Shown here: positions 7,116 through 15,209 of the stretch, in pieces
Numbering within the stretch: position 1 is the first letter of the stretch
How the letters are laid out: each line of letters starts with the position of its first letter
Assembly (NCBI RefSeq): GCF_000765745.2
Contig: NZ_JRPC02000020.1
Location: 1-46,877, forward strand
Length of the DNA stretch: 46,877 nt
Origin: Helicobacter apodemus
GTDB lineage: Bacteria > Campylobacterota > Campylobacteria > Campylobacterales > Helicobacteraceae
Reading direction: 5' to 3'
Translations under genes and position numbers: made by a program
The notes under the pieces: model-generated
The model's input: only the letters and a program-made list of their open reading frames with translations
The model's database searches: none
Told to the model about the DNA's origin: nothing

Positions 7116-8246
7116 TTAATCCCCTTTGGAGAGATTTAAAGAATTATTAAATCGAGAATTAAGAATGTTTAAAAAGAGTAAAGGAGTTGATATGTCTAGC
7201 TCTTCCCTTTCCTCTTTTGGTAATTCAAGATAGAAATCCATTAATTTCCCAATATCTACATTAGGATTTACCTTTAAAAACTCTTCTATAGCCAATCTAA
7301 TAAGTTTTTTGTCTCCATTTAATTGATAATAATCTACAATAGTAATCCCATTTTCAGATATTGTTTTATATGCTGTTACAAGAGCAGATATTTCTTCTTG
7401 CGAGAATTTTTTGTTATTTTTCTTGGACAACTTTGCGTATTTATCATAATCAAAATTTTTGTCCCAAACTCCCAAAATATCATTTAATAACATTTGCCAT
7501 TCTGTAGATTCTCTATTTTTTTTCAACAACTTTAATAGCTCTACATTCAATTCTACTTCCCTCAAGACTTCATCTATTGTTAGTGTTTTTGTGAGAGTTA
7601 GAGAGATACTTCTTAATTCTTCATATTTATCTGCTAGATAGCGAATGATTAAAAAATAAACTTGATTTGTAAATGTCTTAAAATCTTCTGCGCTATTCCC
7701 TATGTCAAAAGCTCGTTTTATGATGTCAATATTTAAATTATTTAAAAGCCCTATTGTTTGGAATACATCAAGAAAAACAAACTCATTTGTTTTCATCAAA
7801 TTATTAAAATAACTATTGGTTTCAGTTAATGGAATCCAAGAAAAACTACTATTTAAATCTCTATTAAAAGAATCCCAAAAATTTGTCTTAATTTCTTGTC
7901 TTATAGCAGTTGAAGTGTTCAGAAGCTTTAACAAAAGGTTTGCACGAATAATCTCATCGTTTATTTTATAGGCAATTTCTCGTTTCTGGTCTATAATTGT
8001 GGTTTTTTCTTTAAATAACTCATATACTGCATTAAAAAAGTCTAAAGGTTCTAGCGTTTCTAATTCTTTTTTTTGTTTAGGGGTTGTTTCCTCTAAGAAA
8101 AACTCCATTAGGTCTTTAATATCCACATTAGGATTTGCGTTTAAAAACTCATTTTTAGCTTTTTCTATAATTAAAATCTCATTTTGGGAAATTTCTGCCC
8201 TTAATATCCCTACAACAACCAACAACACTAAAAGAATTTTTTTCAT
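7116..8246 (-). CDS. Secreted protein with a duplicated terminal module (unknown)
   Basis: The 376-residue product has a Sec signal peptide (MKKILLVLLVVVGILRA) and a helical, Leu/Asn/Lys-rich mature part. The region at residues 30-75 recurs near the C-terminus at about 318-360. Both copies read FL-x(2)-NPNVDI-x(2)-LM-x-F-x-LE, then a Lys/Glu-rich stretch, then PL-x-F-x-N. The protein therefore has the same small helical module at both ends of a unique middle. It is the only minus-strand gene in this part of the prophage and so has its own promoter, which is consistent with expression in the lysogen. No known family was recognised. A secreted effector or surface factor is a guess. Confidence 0.65.
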   Translation of the reverse strand: MKKILLVLLVVVGILRAEISQNEILIIEKAKNEFLNANPNVDIKDLMEFFLEETTPKQKKELETLEPLDFFNAVYELFKEKTTIIDQKREIAYKINDEIIRANLLLKLLNTSTAIRQEIKTNFWDSFNRDLNSSFSWIPLTETNSYFNNLMKTNEFVFLDVFQTIGLLNNLNIDIIKRAFDIGNSAEDFKTFTNQVYFLIIRYLADKYEELRSISLTLTKTLTIDEVLREVELNVELLKLLKKNRESTEWQMLLNDILGVWDKNFDYDKYAKLSKKNNKKFSQEEISALVTAYKTISENGITIVDYYQLNGDKKLIRLAIEEFLKVNPNVDIGKLMDFYLELPKEEREELDISTPLLFLNILNSRFNNSLNLSKGD

Positions 8247-8740
8247 ACTACACCCCCCAATAATATTAATGTTTGCATAAATCCCCCTTGTGAAAATTCT
8301 CCCTTGAAAGTCTATCTAAATGAGGCATTATAACATAAATCAATGGCACACTATGCCACCTGTTTTGTATTGTCTTTTGCGATTTGTTTTGCCCCGCCCC
8401 ACACGAATCCGAAATTTTTTTCTTAAACATAACTTAAGTAATTTAAAAGTTTAAAAATCTATTTAAAAAGATTTAATTTGGTTATTTTGTTACAAAACTG
8501 CACCCCGATTGTTGTTTTTGAAAAAGTTTGCGAAAGTGCGAAATTTTGTGTCTTTTTGTAAAGCAAGGACAAAAAAGGCTTTTCTGGCAAGAAACGCCTA
8601 AAATCCTAGATACTTGACTTTTAGCGAAGAATATGATTATAATTTTGCCTGAATAATTTGTTAATTTTTTGTGTCAATTTTGTGTCAAAAAGTTAAAAAT
8701 TGCATTTTTTCACCCCCCTAAAAAAGGGAACTACAAGATT
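8247..8740. other. Gene-free prophage end with short direct repeats (attachment region)
   Basis: No convincing reading frame is present in these 494 bases. The stretch holds TTTTGTGTC three times (8544, 8667, 8678), two of them as the exact tandem 11-mer TTTTGTGTCAA at 8667-8688. It also has a small inverted repeat (TGGCA-CACTA-TGCCA) near 8344-8358 and runs of C. Short direct repeats close to an element end resemble arm-type integrase sites. Transporter coding begins right after the stop at 8741, so the junction with host DNA should lie between about 8689 and 8745. Confidence 0.5.
8667..8688 (+). repeat. Tandem 11-base repeat, possible integrase arm sites
   Basis: TTTTGTGTCAA occurs twice head to tail with no mismatch, and a third partial copy (nine bases) is at 8544-8552. 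The location within 60 bases of the presumed junction suggests integrase arm-site binding. No integrase gene is visible to confirm it. Confidence 0.45.
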
Positions 8741-8743
8741 TGA

Positions 8744-9319
8744 AAAAATATAAATATAAAGCCTATTTATAGTGGGATTGGTCTTAATGAAAATATTTTG
8801 TTGCTAACTTTTGGGTTATTAATGTTTGTCCCTAAGATTGGTTGTTTGCGTTGGGAAGATTCTAAGGCTATTCCTATTGAAGTTATGTTTTTGTTCGGTG
8901 CTGGGTTTTGTATCGCTATGGCAATAGCTAAAATGCATTTAGGAGATGCCTTTAAACCTATTTTTGAGTATTTTGGGACATTGCCTATTCTAATCTTTTT
9001 ATTATGTGTCTGTTTGCTAGTTTTATGCTTAACGATGTTTATTAGTTCTACCGCTTTGATCGCTATTTTGCTTTCTGCTATTTTTGCTTCTACCAAAGAT
9101 TTTTTAGATGTGCCTATGCGAAGCTTAGTTATGCTTATTGCTACGATTTGTGTGGGGTTTTCGTTTATGTTCCCAATCTCTACTCCTCCTAATGCGATAG
9201 TCTTTAGCAAAGGTGGGGTGAAAATCTGGGATATGTTTAGGTTTGGATTCTTATTAAGTATGGCGGGGATTGTTTTAATCATTATCTTTGGTATGCTGTA
9301 TTGGCGGTGGTTTTTTTAA
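8744..9319 (+). pseudogene. DASS-family (SLC13-type) symporter, C-terminal fragment
   Basis: The frame is open from just after a TGA at 8741 and encodes about 190 residues with five or so membrane segments. It matches the C-terminal half of divalent-anion/sodium symporters: a FLFGAGFCIAMAIAKM segment, a SSTALIAILL loop and the conserved STPPNAIVFSKGG near the end. Family members have about 450-500 residues, so the first 60 percent is missing. A TTG at 8798 could start translation but lies inside the domain. The break coincides with the prophage end, so the 5' part probably sits on the far side of the prophage or was deleted. The stop overlaps the convergent EamA gene by four bases. Confidence 0.85.
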
Positions 9320-10236
9320 TCTTTAGTTACTCTGGGAGTTTTAAATTCATAAAAGATAATAGCTGCTAAAATGCAAAGCCCTCCTAAGATTTGGGATAAA
9401 TTTGGACTTTGGGCTAGGAGAGCAAAGGCTAAAATCATAGCAAAAATAGGCTCACTAAGTTCTATAAGTGCGACAGAGTTTGAGCTTGTTAGACTTAGGG
9501 CTTTTATTGTGCAGTAAAATCCACCAATGGTGGGTAGGAGGGCTAGGGCTAAGAGGAGGCTTAGGTTTTGGAAGTTTAGATTAAAATTTAAATGTGTATT
9601 AAGAATCATCGGAAAAGCTAAATAAAAGCTTCCTATCAAGAGTAAAGCACAAAGCCCTAAGAATCCTGTTTTAAGATTAAAGTATTTAGTAAAAAACAAA
9701 AATAAGCCATAACCAAAACCTGCTAAAATAGCCTGAATGAGAGCTTTAATATTGCTAAAATCTTCTAAGCTTCCTCCCTCGCTTATGAATATTAAAGTAA
9801 GCCCGATAAAAGCTAGGATTAGGCTTATTATCTCTTTAGGTGTAAAAAATCTTTTTTGATATACGCATTGGCATAAAAAAGCACAAAATAGGGAACTTGC
9901 AAAAAGTGTAAAAACAACACTTGCCACACTCATACCCACATAAGCGGAACTTTCAAAATGATAAAGCATAAAAATTCCAAAAAACGCACATAAGAGCAGG
10001 GCTTTAAAATGTTTTTTTATCAACACTAATAAATCTTGAAACTTTTTAAAAAAGTGTAAATACGACAATAGAATCAATCCCGCTATAAGGCATTTCAAAA
10101 AAGCCACTTCAAAACTTGTAAAATTTTCTTGAAAGAGCAATACGCTAAAAATCCCTACAAAGGCATTACATAAAGCGGCTAGAGTGGCGTAAAAAATAGC
10201 GTTAGAATCTTTGATAATGTTCTTTTCAAAACGCAT
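9316..10236 (-). CDS. EamA/DMT-family transporter
   Basis: The 306-residue protein has about ten membrane segments arranged as two five-helix EamA repeats (about residues 15-145 and 165-295). The first includes ATLAALCNAFVGIFSVLLF, and the second ends with the typical LIELSEPIFAMILAF motif. The family exports amino acids and other small metabolites; the substrate cannot be read. The ATG is preceded by a GGGG site. The gene lies downstream of prpD on the same strand, separated by 69 bases holding a perfect palindrome, so it may be transcribed alone. Confidence 0.85.
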   Translation of the reverse strand: MRFEKNIIKDSNAIFYATLAALCNAFVGIFSVLLFQENFTSFEVAFLKCLIAGLILLSYLHFFKKFQDLLVLIKKHFKALLLCAFFGIFMLYHFESSAYVGMSVASVVFTLFASSLFCAFLCQCVYQKRFFTPKEIISLILAFIGLTLIFISEGGSLEDFSNIKALIQAILAGFGYGLFLFFTKYFNLKTGFLGLCALLLIGSFYLAFPMILNTHLNFNLNFQNLSLLLALALLPTIGGFYCTIKALSLTSSNSVALIELSEPIFAMILAFALLAQSPNLSQILGGLCILAAIIFYEFKTPRVTKD

Positions 10237-10274
10237 TTTTGTCCCCTAGTTGTTGAAAGTTTTAAAATTTGATT

Positions 10275-10296
10275 TTTAGTCTTAATTAAGACTAAA
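10275..10296. promoter_or_regulatory. Perfect 22-base palindrome between prpD and the EamA gene
   Basis: TTTAGTCTTAATTAAGACTAAA is its own reverse complement over all 22 bases. It lies ten bases after the prpD stop and 39 bases before the EamA start. No T-run follows on the minus strand, so it is a poor intrinsic terminator. It could be an operator for a dimeric regulator of the transporter or an RNA-processing hairpin. Confidence 0.5.
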
Positions 10297-10305
10297 TGGA
10301 TTTTC

Positions 10306-11760
10306 TTAGCCTAGCCAAAATAAATCGCTAAATTCATTGAAATTCATAGCTTCTAAGTTTTGTTGGTTACTGCAAATTTCTTGAATAACCGCTGCTTTTT
10401 TAGGGTCAAACTTGGTAGCTAAATTTTCTTTAAATTTGTTTAAGAGTAGTGGGATTCCCTCATTTCTACGCCTTTTGTGTCCTACTGGGTATTCTACTTC
10501 TATCTTTTGGGTTTTAGAGCCATCGTTGAAAAAGACTTGCACTGCATTTGCGATACTTCTTTTATCGGCTTCTAAGTATTCCTTAGTGTATCGCTCATCG
10601 ACTTCTACAAGCATTTTTTCTCTTAGCTTATCTATTCTTGAATCTTTGGCTATATTATCTTCATAATCGTCGGCGACAAGCCTACCAAAGATTAGAGGAA
10701 TTGCCACCATATATTGTATGCAGTGGTCTCTATCGGCTGGGTTTGCAAGTTCTCCTACCTTATTGATAATGCGGTGTCCTGATTCTTGGGTTGTAATGAT
10801 GATTTTTTCTATTGTCTCAAGGCGGTTTTTGACTTCATTATGGAGTTTTAAGGCTGCTTCTACCGCAGTTTGTGCGTGAAATTCTGCAGGAAAGGAGATT
10901 TTAAATAATACATTTTCCATTACATAAGAGCCAAATTCTTGAGGAATGGTAAGCTTTGCACCTTTCATTTTCACATCTTCATAACCCCAAAAACTAGCAC
11001 TTAGAGCAGAGGGATAGCCCATTTCACCACTCTTTGCCTTGAGGGCTAAATCCACGCCTCTACTTGAGGCGTCCCCTGCTGCCCAACTCTTTCTACTCCC
11101 TGTATTTGGAGCGTGGCGATAAGTTCGTAATGCCCCCCCATCAATAAAAGCGTGAGAGATTGCGTTTCTAATCTCTTCAAAGCTACAACCTAGAAGCTTC
11201 GCACTTACTGCACTAGAGGCGATACGGACAAGTAAAACATGGTCCATTCCTACTTTGTTAAAGCAGTTTTCAAGTGCTAAAACTCCTTGAATTTCGTGAG
11301 CTTTTATCATAGCCTTTAACACACAACCTACTTTCAAAGGCTCTTTACCCTCGCTAATATTTTTGCGACTTATATAATCACTAACCGCCCAAATCGCTCC
11401 TAAATTATCGCTTGGATGTCCCCATTCTGCCGCAAGCCAAGTATCATTAAAATCAAGCCACCTTACCATAGCACCTACATTAAAAGCCCCTCTTATGGGT
11501 TCAAGCTGATAAGAAGTTCCGGGTATTTTGCTCCCTAGTGGTCTAAACTCTGCTCCCTCAACACTGGGTCCTAAAAGCTTCGTGCAAGCGGGGTATTTGA
11601 GGGCTAAAAGCCCACAACCTAAAGTATCCATTAAACAATATCTGGCAGTCTCTAGGGCTAATTCGCTAGTGATTTCATATTCATCCACATATTTAGCGAT
11701 TTTTGTTAGCAACTCATCAAATTCTGGTCTTTTTGCCTCTAAGATTCCCATATTACTCAT
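10306..11760 (-). CDS. prpD: 2-methylcitrate dehydratase PrpD
   Basis: The enzyme dehydrates 2-methylcitrate in the methylcitrate cycle, which oxidises propionate through propionyl-CoA to pyruvate and succinate. The 484-residue length is typical for PrpD of the MmgE/PrpD family. Recognisable parts are [17 protein letters not shown] (about 42-58), the [10 protein letters not shown]-like segment ([20 protein letters not shown]), [20 protein letters not shown] and [15 protein letters not shown]. It is the last gene of prpB-prpC-prpD, nine bases after prpC. The start has a GGAG site. A G7 run in the coding strand lies under the IDGGALRT segment. The iron-sulfur AcnD route is not present here, so this is the PrpD-type pathway. 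Confidence 0.95.
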   Translation of the reverse strand: MSNMGILEAKRPEFDELLTKIAKYVDEYEITSELALETARYCLMDTLGCGLLALKYPACTKLLGPSVEGAEFRPLGSKIPGTSYQLEPIRGAFNVGAMVRWLDFNDTWLAAEWGHPSDNLGAIWAVSDYISRKNISEGKEPLKVGCVLKAMIKAHEIQGVLALENCFNKVGMDHVLLVRIASSAVSAKLLGCSFEEIRNAISHAFIDGGALRTYRHAPNTGSRKSWAAGDASSRGVDLALKAKSGEMGYPSALSASFWGYEDVKMKGAKLTIPQEFGSYVMENVLFKISFPAEFHAQTAVEAALKLHNEVKNRLETIEKIIITTQESGHRIINKVGELANPADRDHCIQYMVAIPLIFGRLVADDYEDNIAKDSRIDKLREKMLVEVDERYTKEYLEADKRSIANAVQVFFNDGSKTQKIEVEYPVGHKRRRNEGIPLLLNKFKENLATKFDPKKAAVIQEICSNQQNLEAMNFNEFSDLFWLG

Positions 11761-11769
11761 TTGTTCTCC

Positions 11770-12897
11770 TTATCTCTTGTCAATCTCTACAAATTCTCTA
11801 GGTTCTACGCCGATATACTCACTGCTTGGGCGGATGATTTTGTTATTTGCCCTTTGTTCTTTGATATGTGCACTCCACCCACTTACCCTACTCATAATAA
11901 AAATAGGGGTGAAATACTCTGTTTTAATCCCCATAAAGTGATAGGCTGATGCACTATAAAAATCTGCATTAGGGGGCAAATTTGGTTTTTTCTCTTTCAT
12001 TAGAGTTTCAATAGCTTCACTAACTTTAAAGAGTAGGGTATCGCCCCCTAAGTGCTTACTCCATTCTTTGATTAAAGCATTTCTAGGGTCTCCTCCTGCT
12101 CCATAAACCCTATGTCCAAAGCCCATTAAGAGTTCTTTATTGCTAAGTTTTTCATTCACGCCTTTGAGGGCTTCTTCTACACTATTAAAGCTTTGTATTA
12201 AATACATCGCTGCTTCGTTTGCTCCTCCGTGCAATGGTCCTCTTAAAGCACCTATGGCTGCGGATATGGCAGAGAATATATCACTTTTGGTGGAAGCACA
12301 AACTCTAGCGGTAAAAGTAGAAGCGTTAAACTCGTGTTCTGCATAAAGGATAAGGGAGCAGTGCATAGCTTTGATAAAATCCTCTTTGGGTTCTTTTCCT
12401 AAAAGTTTTTCTAAAAAATATCCTCCTATACTCTCTTGTTTAGAATTAAAGCTAATTTCTTTGCCAAAATTTGCATAATGATGCCAAAATACAAGGATTG
12501 AGGGCAGGATTCCTAAAAGTCTAATGATTTTTTCATCTTGATTACTAAAATCCTCTTTCTCCCCCTCTAATGCCCCTAGAGCTGATACTGCAGTTTGCAT
12601 AAGATTCATAGGATGGGCGTTTTTGGGGATTGCCCTTAAAATTGCCTTTAATTCCTCACTTAAAGCCCTTTGTGCGATAATCTTTTGTTTATATTCTTTG
12701 AGTTGTGAGAGGGTGGGTAGTTCTCCAAATTGTAAAAGGTAAGCGACTTCTTCAAATTCTGCATTTTTTGCTAAATCTTCAATCGCATAACCATAATAAT
12801 TTAACCCATTGCCTAATCCGCAAGTGCAAATCGCACTCTCTCCAGCTATAATTCCGGCTAAGCCGCCTTGCTTTTTTTTCGCTTCACTTAAGCTCAT
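11770..12897 (-). CDS. prpC: 2-methylcitrate synthase PrpC
   Basis: The enzyme condenses propionyl-CoA with oxaloacetate to 2-methylcitrate. The citrate synthase fold is shown by [18 protein letters not shown], the catalytic-region [16 protein letters not shown], and [16 protein letters not shown]. The start chosen here ([16 protein letters not shown], 375 residues) has a GGAGAAAAAA ribosome site, overlaps the prpB end by 14 bases and matches the usual PrpC N-terminus. A longer frame reaches 12951. It is shorter than and only distantly similar to the true citrate synthase at 25576-26859. The flanking prpB and prpD make the methylcitrate assignment firm. Confidence 0.95.
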   Translation of the reverse strand: MSLSEAKKKQGGLAGIIAGESAICTCGLGNGLNYYGYAIEDLAKNAEFEEVAYLLQFGELPTLSQLKEYKQKIIAQRALSEELKAILRAIPKNAHPMNLMQTAVSALGALEGEKEDFSNQDEKIIRLLGILPSILVFWHHYANFGKEISFNSKQESIGGYFLEKLLGKEPKEDFIKAMHCSLILYAEHEFNASTFTARVCASTKSDIFSAISAAIGALRGPLHGGANEAAMYLIQSFNSVEEALKGVNEKLSNKELLMGFGHRVYGAGGDPRNALIKEWSKHLGGDTLLFKVSEAIETLMKEKKPNLPPNADFYSASAYHFMGIKTEYFTPIFIMSRVSGWSAHIKEQRANNKIIRPSSEYIGVEPREFVEIDKR

Positions 12898-13768
12898 TTT
12901 TTTCTCCTTTAAAAAGTTTATCAAGTTTGTTTTCATAAGCATAATAATCAAGCATTGTATAGAGCTCTTCTCTTGTTTGCATAAGCTCTAATACTTCTTT
13001 TTGGTGTCCATTTTTGAGTATGCTCTCATACACTAAAACCGCTGCTTTATTCATCGCTCTATTAGCAGAGAGTGGATATAGCACCATAGAGATTCCTACT
13101 TCTTTAAGCTCTTTAGCGGTGAAGTAGGGGGTTTTGCCAAATTCTGTAATATTTGCTAAAACAGGCACTTTAATGGTGTTGGTAAATTCTTTGTATTCCT
13201 CTAAAGTATGGATAGCTTCGGCAAAAATCATTTCAGCACCCGCTTCTACATAGGCTAAAGCCCTTTGTATGGCCTTTTGTTGCCCTTCTATGGCGTGTGC
13301 GTCTGTTCTTGCCATTACCACAAAATTATTATCAATCTTTGCGTCCATCGCCGCTTTAATCCTATCGCACATTTCTTCGGTGCTAACAAGCTCTTTATTG
13401 GGTCTATGTCCGCATCTTTTTTGTGCTACTTGGTCTTCTATATGGGCTGCTGCTGCACCTGCTCTTATTAGCTCTTTGATAGTCCTTGCGATATTAAAAG
13501 CACCTCCAAAGCCTGTATCTGCATCAACAAGCAAGGGAGTATCTACACAAGAGGTAATGCGTCTAACATCAATACACACATCTTCAAGCCCTACTATGCC
13601 TAAATCGGGTAGTCCATAACTCGCACTTGCAACTCCGCTTCCTGAAAGATATAAGGCTTTATGCCCTAATTTCGTAGCTTGTAATGCACTATAAGCATTA
13701 ATAGTCCCTACTATAAGTAGCGGTGAATTTTCTTTTAAAGCTTCTCTAAATCTCTTTCCTGCACTCAT
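12884..13768 (-). CDS. prpB: 2-methylisocitrate lyase PrpB
   Basis: The enzyme cleaves 2-methylisocitrate into pyruvate and succinate, the last step of the methylcitrate cycle. The 294 residues match the isocitrate lyase/PEP mutase superfamily: [16 protein letters not shown] (about 42-57), the metal-binding [12 protein letters not shown], and the active-site KRCGH loop diagnostic for PrpB. A GGAG site precedes the ATG. It is the first gene of the operon, behind a 267-base divergent region shared with an HTH regulator. The pathway's aconitase-like isomerase step must be supplied by a gene outside the window. Confidence 0.95.
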   Translation of the reverse strand: MSAGKRFREALKENSPLLIVGTINAYSALQATKLGHKALYLSGSGVASASYGLPDLGIVGLEDVCIDVRRITSCVDTPLLVDADTGFGGAFNIARTIKELIRAGAAAAHIEDQVAQKRCGHRPNKELVSTEEMCDRIKAAMDAKIDNNFVVMARTDAHAIEGQQKAIQRALAYVEAGAEMIFAEAIHTLEEYKEFTNTIKVPVLANITEFGKTPYFTAKELKEVGISMVLYPLSANRAMNKAAVLVYESILKNGHQKEVLELMQTREELYTMLDYYAYENKLDKLFKGEKNELK

Positions 13769-13839
13769 TTATTCTCCTTTATGTGATGGTTTTCATAAGT
13801 TAAATTTAGTGATACTCCTTATATAATTGTGTTTAAGGC

Positions 13840-13845
13840 ATTATA
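13840..13845 (-). promoter_or_regulatory. Likely prpBCD promoter (-10 box)
   Basis: On the minus strand a perfect TATAAT lies about 70 bases upstream of the prpB ATG. No clear -35 box is seen. It is the best -10 candidate in the divergent region and would give a leader of about 65 bases. Confidence 0.5.
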
Positions 13846-13997
13846 AAACCAATTTCTATAAAAATAAATGCTATTTCTTTTGGTAAAATGCAGTACAAAT
13901 AAACTTTTTCTTAAAAATATATTCAACTTTTATACAAAGTGTAGATTTTCTATACTATATTTTTGGGTTTTAATTACCTAAAAATAAGAGTAAAGTA

Positions 13998-14010
13998 TTA
14001 CTAAAAGTAA
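13998..14010. promoter_or_regulatory. Palindrome before the divergent regulator gene
   Basis: TTACT-AAA-AGTAA is a perfect inverted repeat 25 bases before the regulator ATG. The position near the promoter would suit autoregulation by the HTH protein or control of both directions. The binding protein is unknown. Confidence 0.4.
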
Positions 14011-14035
14011 CATTGCAAAGATGGGGAGCTAGAAT

Positions 14036-14965
14036 ATGTTAAACTCAATGGAGAGATTAGGAGAGATTTTTAAAAAGTCAAGATTGAGTATCAATAAGTT
14101 TGCAGAGATTCTACATAAAGATAGGAGGACGCTTGTAAGCTGGATTAATCTTAAAACCAAAAAAGAGCTTAGTGAGGAGATTAAAGAAAAGATTTGTGAG
14201 CTTTTTTATTATCCTAGAGAGATTTGGTTTTGTGAGGATGTAGATTTTTTTAACCTATTGCATAAGATTCAAACAAAAGAAATTAAAATTATTGATGATG
14301 GGTATTATGGGGGATTGAAATATATCTTTGAAAATGAGAATGAGGGGTCTTTGATTATCCACCCTAGCTTTCCTAATCCTGCTTATAGGGATTTTATCTG
14401 TCCTGCGGTGTATAAAGAGAGTAAAAATGAGGATATAGAAGTTTATAGGATTAAAAGGTGGGAGAAAATGAAAAATTACTCTTTTGCGGTTAGTGAGTGG
14501 TATTCGATTAAATCTTTATTGGAATTTTGCTTTGCTAATATAGGGAATTTCTATACATATTCCCAAAAAATAGCAATTCTTGAATTAATGATTGAAACCT
14601 TTAAAGATAATCTTAATAAAAATCTTTATTTTTTTGATTCTTATGATAAAAAAATTTATGGATTAGATCTTATTTATACTTCTATTAATATTAAAGAGGA
14701 AAAAATGTTTTTTAAAGCACCTATGGAATCTTTGATTATAGAAATTTGTAATAGTGAGTTTGTCAAAAAGCTTCATAGGCATTATACTAACGCTAAAGAA
14801 TGTCCGATACATATCACTTCTAATGGGGCTATTGAAACGCTTTGTCTTTTGTTGGATTGTATTCAGAGGAATTTAAGCTTTGAACAAAGCTGTGAAGTGA
14901 TAAAGGAGAAGAGTTTATTTAAAGACTTATTCCTTAAAAGTTTGAGTTTAGATTATAGGAAGTAG
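14036..14965 (+). CDS. HTH transcriptional regulator divergent from prpBCD
   Basis: Residues 5-60 look like an XRE-type helix-turn-helix (LGEIFKKSRLSINKFAEILHK, then RRTLVSWINLKTKK). The remaining 250 residues are a mixed alpha/beta region of unknown family, rich in aromatic residues, with several Cys. The length of 309 and the absence of an AAA+ domain rule out the classic sigma54 PrpR, and it is not GntR-like. A GGGGAG site supports the ATG at 14036. Divergent placement next to prpBCD suggests it senses propionate or a methylcitrate intermediate and controls the operon; that is inference from position. Confidence 0.7.
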   Translation: MLNSMERLGEIFKKSRLSINKFAEILHKDRRTLVSWINLKTKKELSEEIKEKICELFYYPREIWFCEDVDFFNLLHKIQTKEIKIIDDGYYGGLKYIFENENEGSLIIHPSFPNPAYRDFICPAVYKESKNEDIEVYRIKRWEKMKNYSFAVSEWYSIKSLLEFCFANIGNFYTYSQKIAILELMIETFKDNLNKNLYFFDSYDKKIYGLDLIYTSINIKEEKMFFKAPMESLIIEICNSEFVKKLHRHYTNAKECPIHITSNGAIETLCLLLDCIQRNLSFEQSCEVIKEKSLFKDLFLKSLSLDYRK

Positions 14966-15159
14966 GGCAGGGATAAGCTACTAAAGCCTTATACTTTTAT
15001 ACTTTGGTTGATTTAGTTTGGTTTTTGCCACTAAAATCCCATATCTAAGTATAATTTGGAATATCTCTTATATTTTCATAATTTTGGTTAAAAGTTTTTT
15101 ATCAATTTAAGTGGATTTTTATCAATGGTTTCTTACAATCCGTTTTATATTTTAATATA

Positions 15160-15185
15160 CATTCTTATTATTATAATTATGTTAA
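15160..15185 (+). promoter_or_regulatory. Promoter and possible Fur-type operator of the uptake operon
   Basis: A TATAAT at 15172-15177 lies 33 bases before the receptor ATG and sits in an AT-only stretch of TAT/TTA/ATT triplets. This resembles the degenerate Fur boxes of Helicobacter and Campylobacter. The -10 box is well supported by position. The Fur assignment is inferred from composition and from the gene it precedes. Confidence 0.4.
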
Positions 15186-15209
15186 ATTTATCTTTTATGG
15201 AGTATTTAT

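Larger units (their letters stand above)
1..8740. mobile_element. Prophage, right part (left end outside the window)
   Basis: A run of plus-strand genes with phage character (portal protein, coiled-coil virion proteins, spanin-like lipoprotein) starts before base 1. It ends in a gene-poor stretch that abuts a 5'-truncated host transporter gene. The last part (6238-8246) holds small secreted and membrane proteins that look like cargo rather than virion parts. No integrase, terminase or capsid gene is visible, so these must lie to the left if the element is complete. The right limit is inferred from the in-frame stop at 8741, just before the transporter homology begins, and from repeats at 8667-8688. 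The exact attachment core cannot be read because the left junction is missing. Confidence 0.8.

Noticed and set aside
8767-9282. 171-residue minus-strand frame
   Set aside because: It lies opposite the DASS transporter fragment, whose family motifs are clear; the minus frame is Ile/Asn/Lys-rich noise.
13269-13619. 116-residue plus-strand frame in prpB
   Set aside because: prpB is unambiguous on the other strand and the frame has no ribosome site or family pattern.
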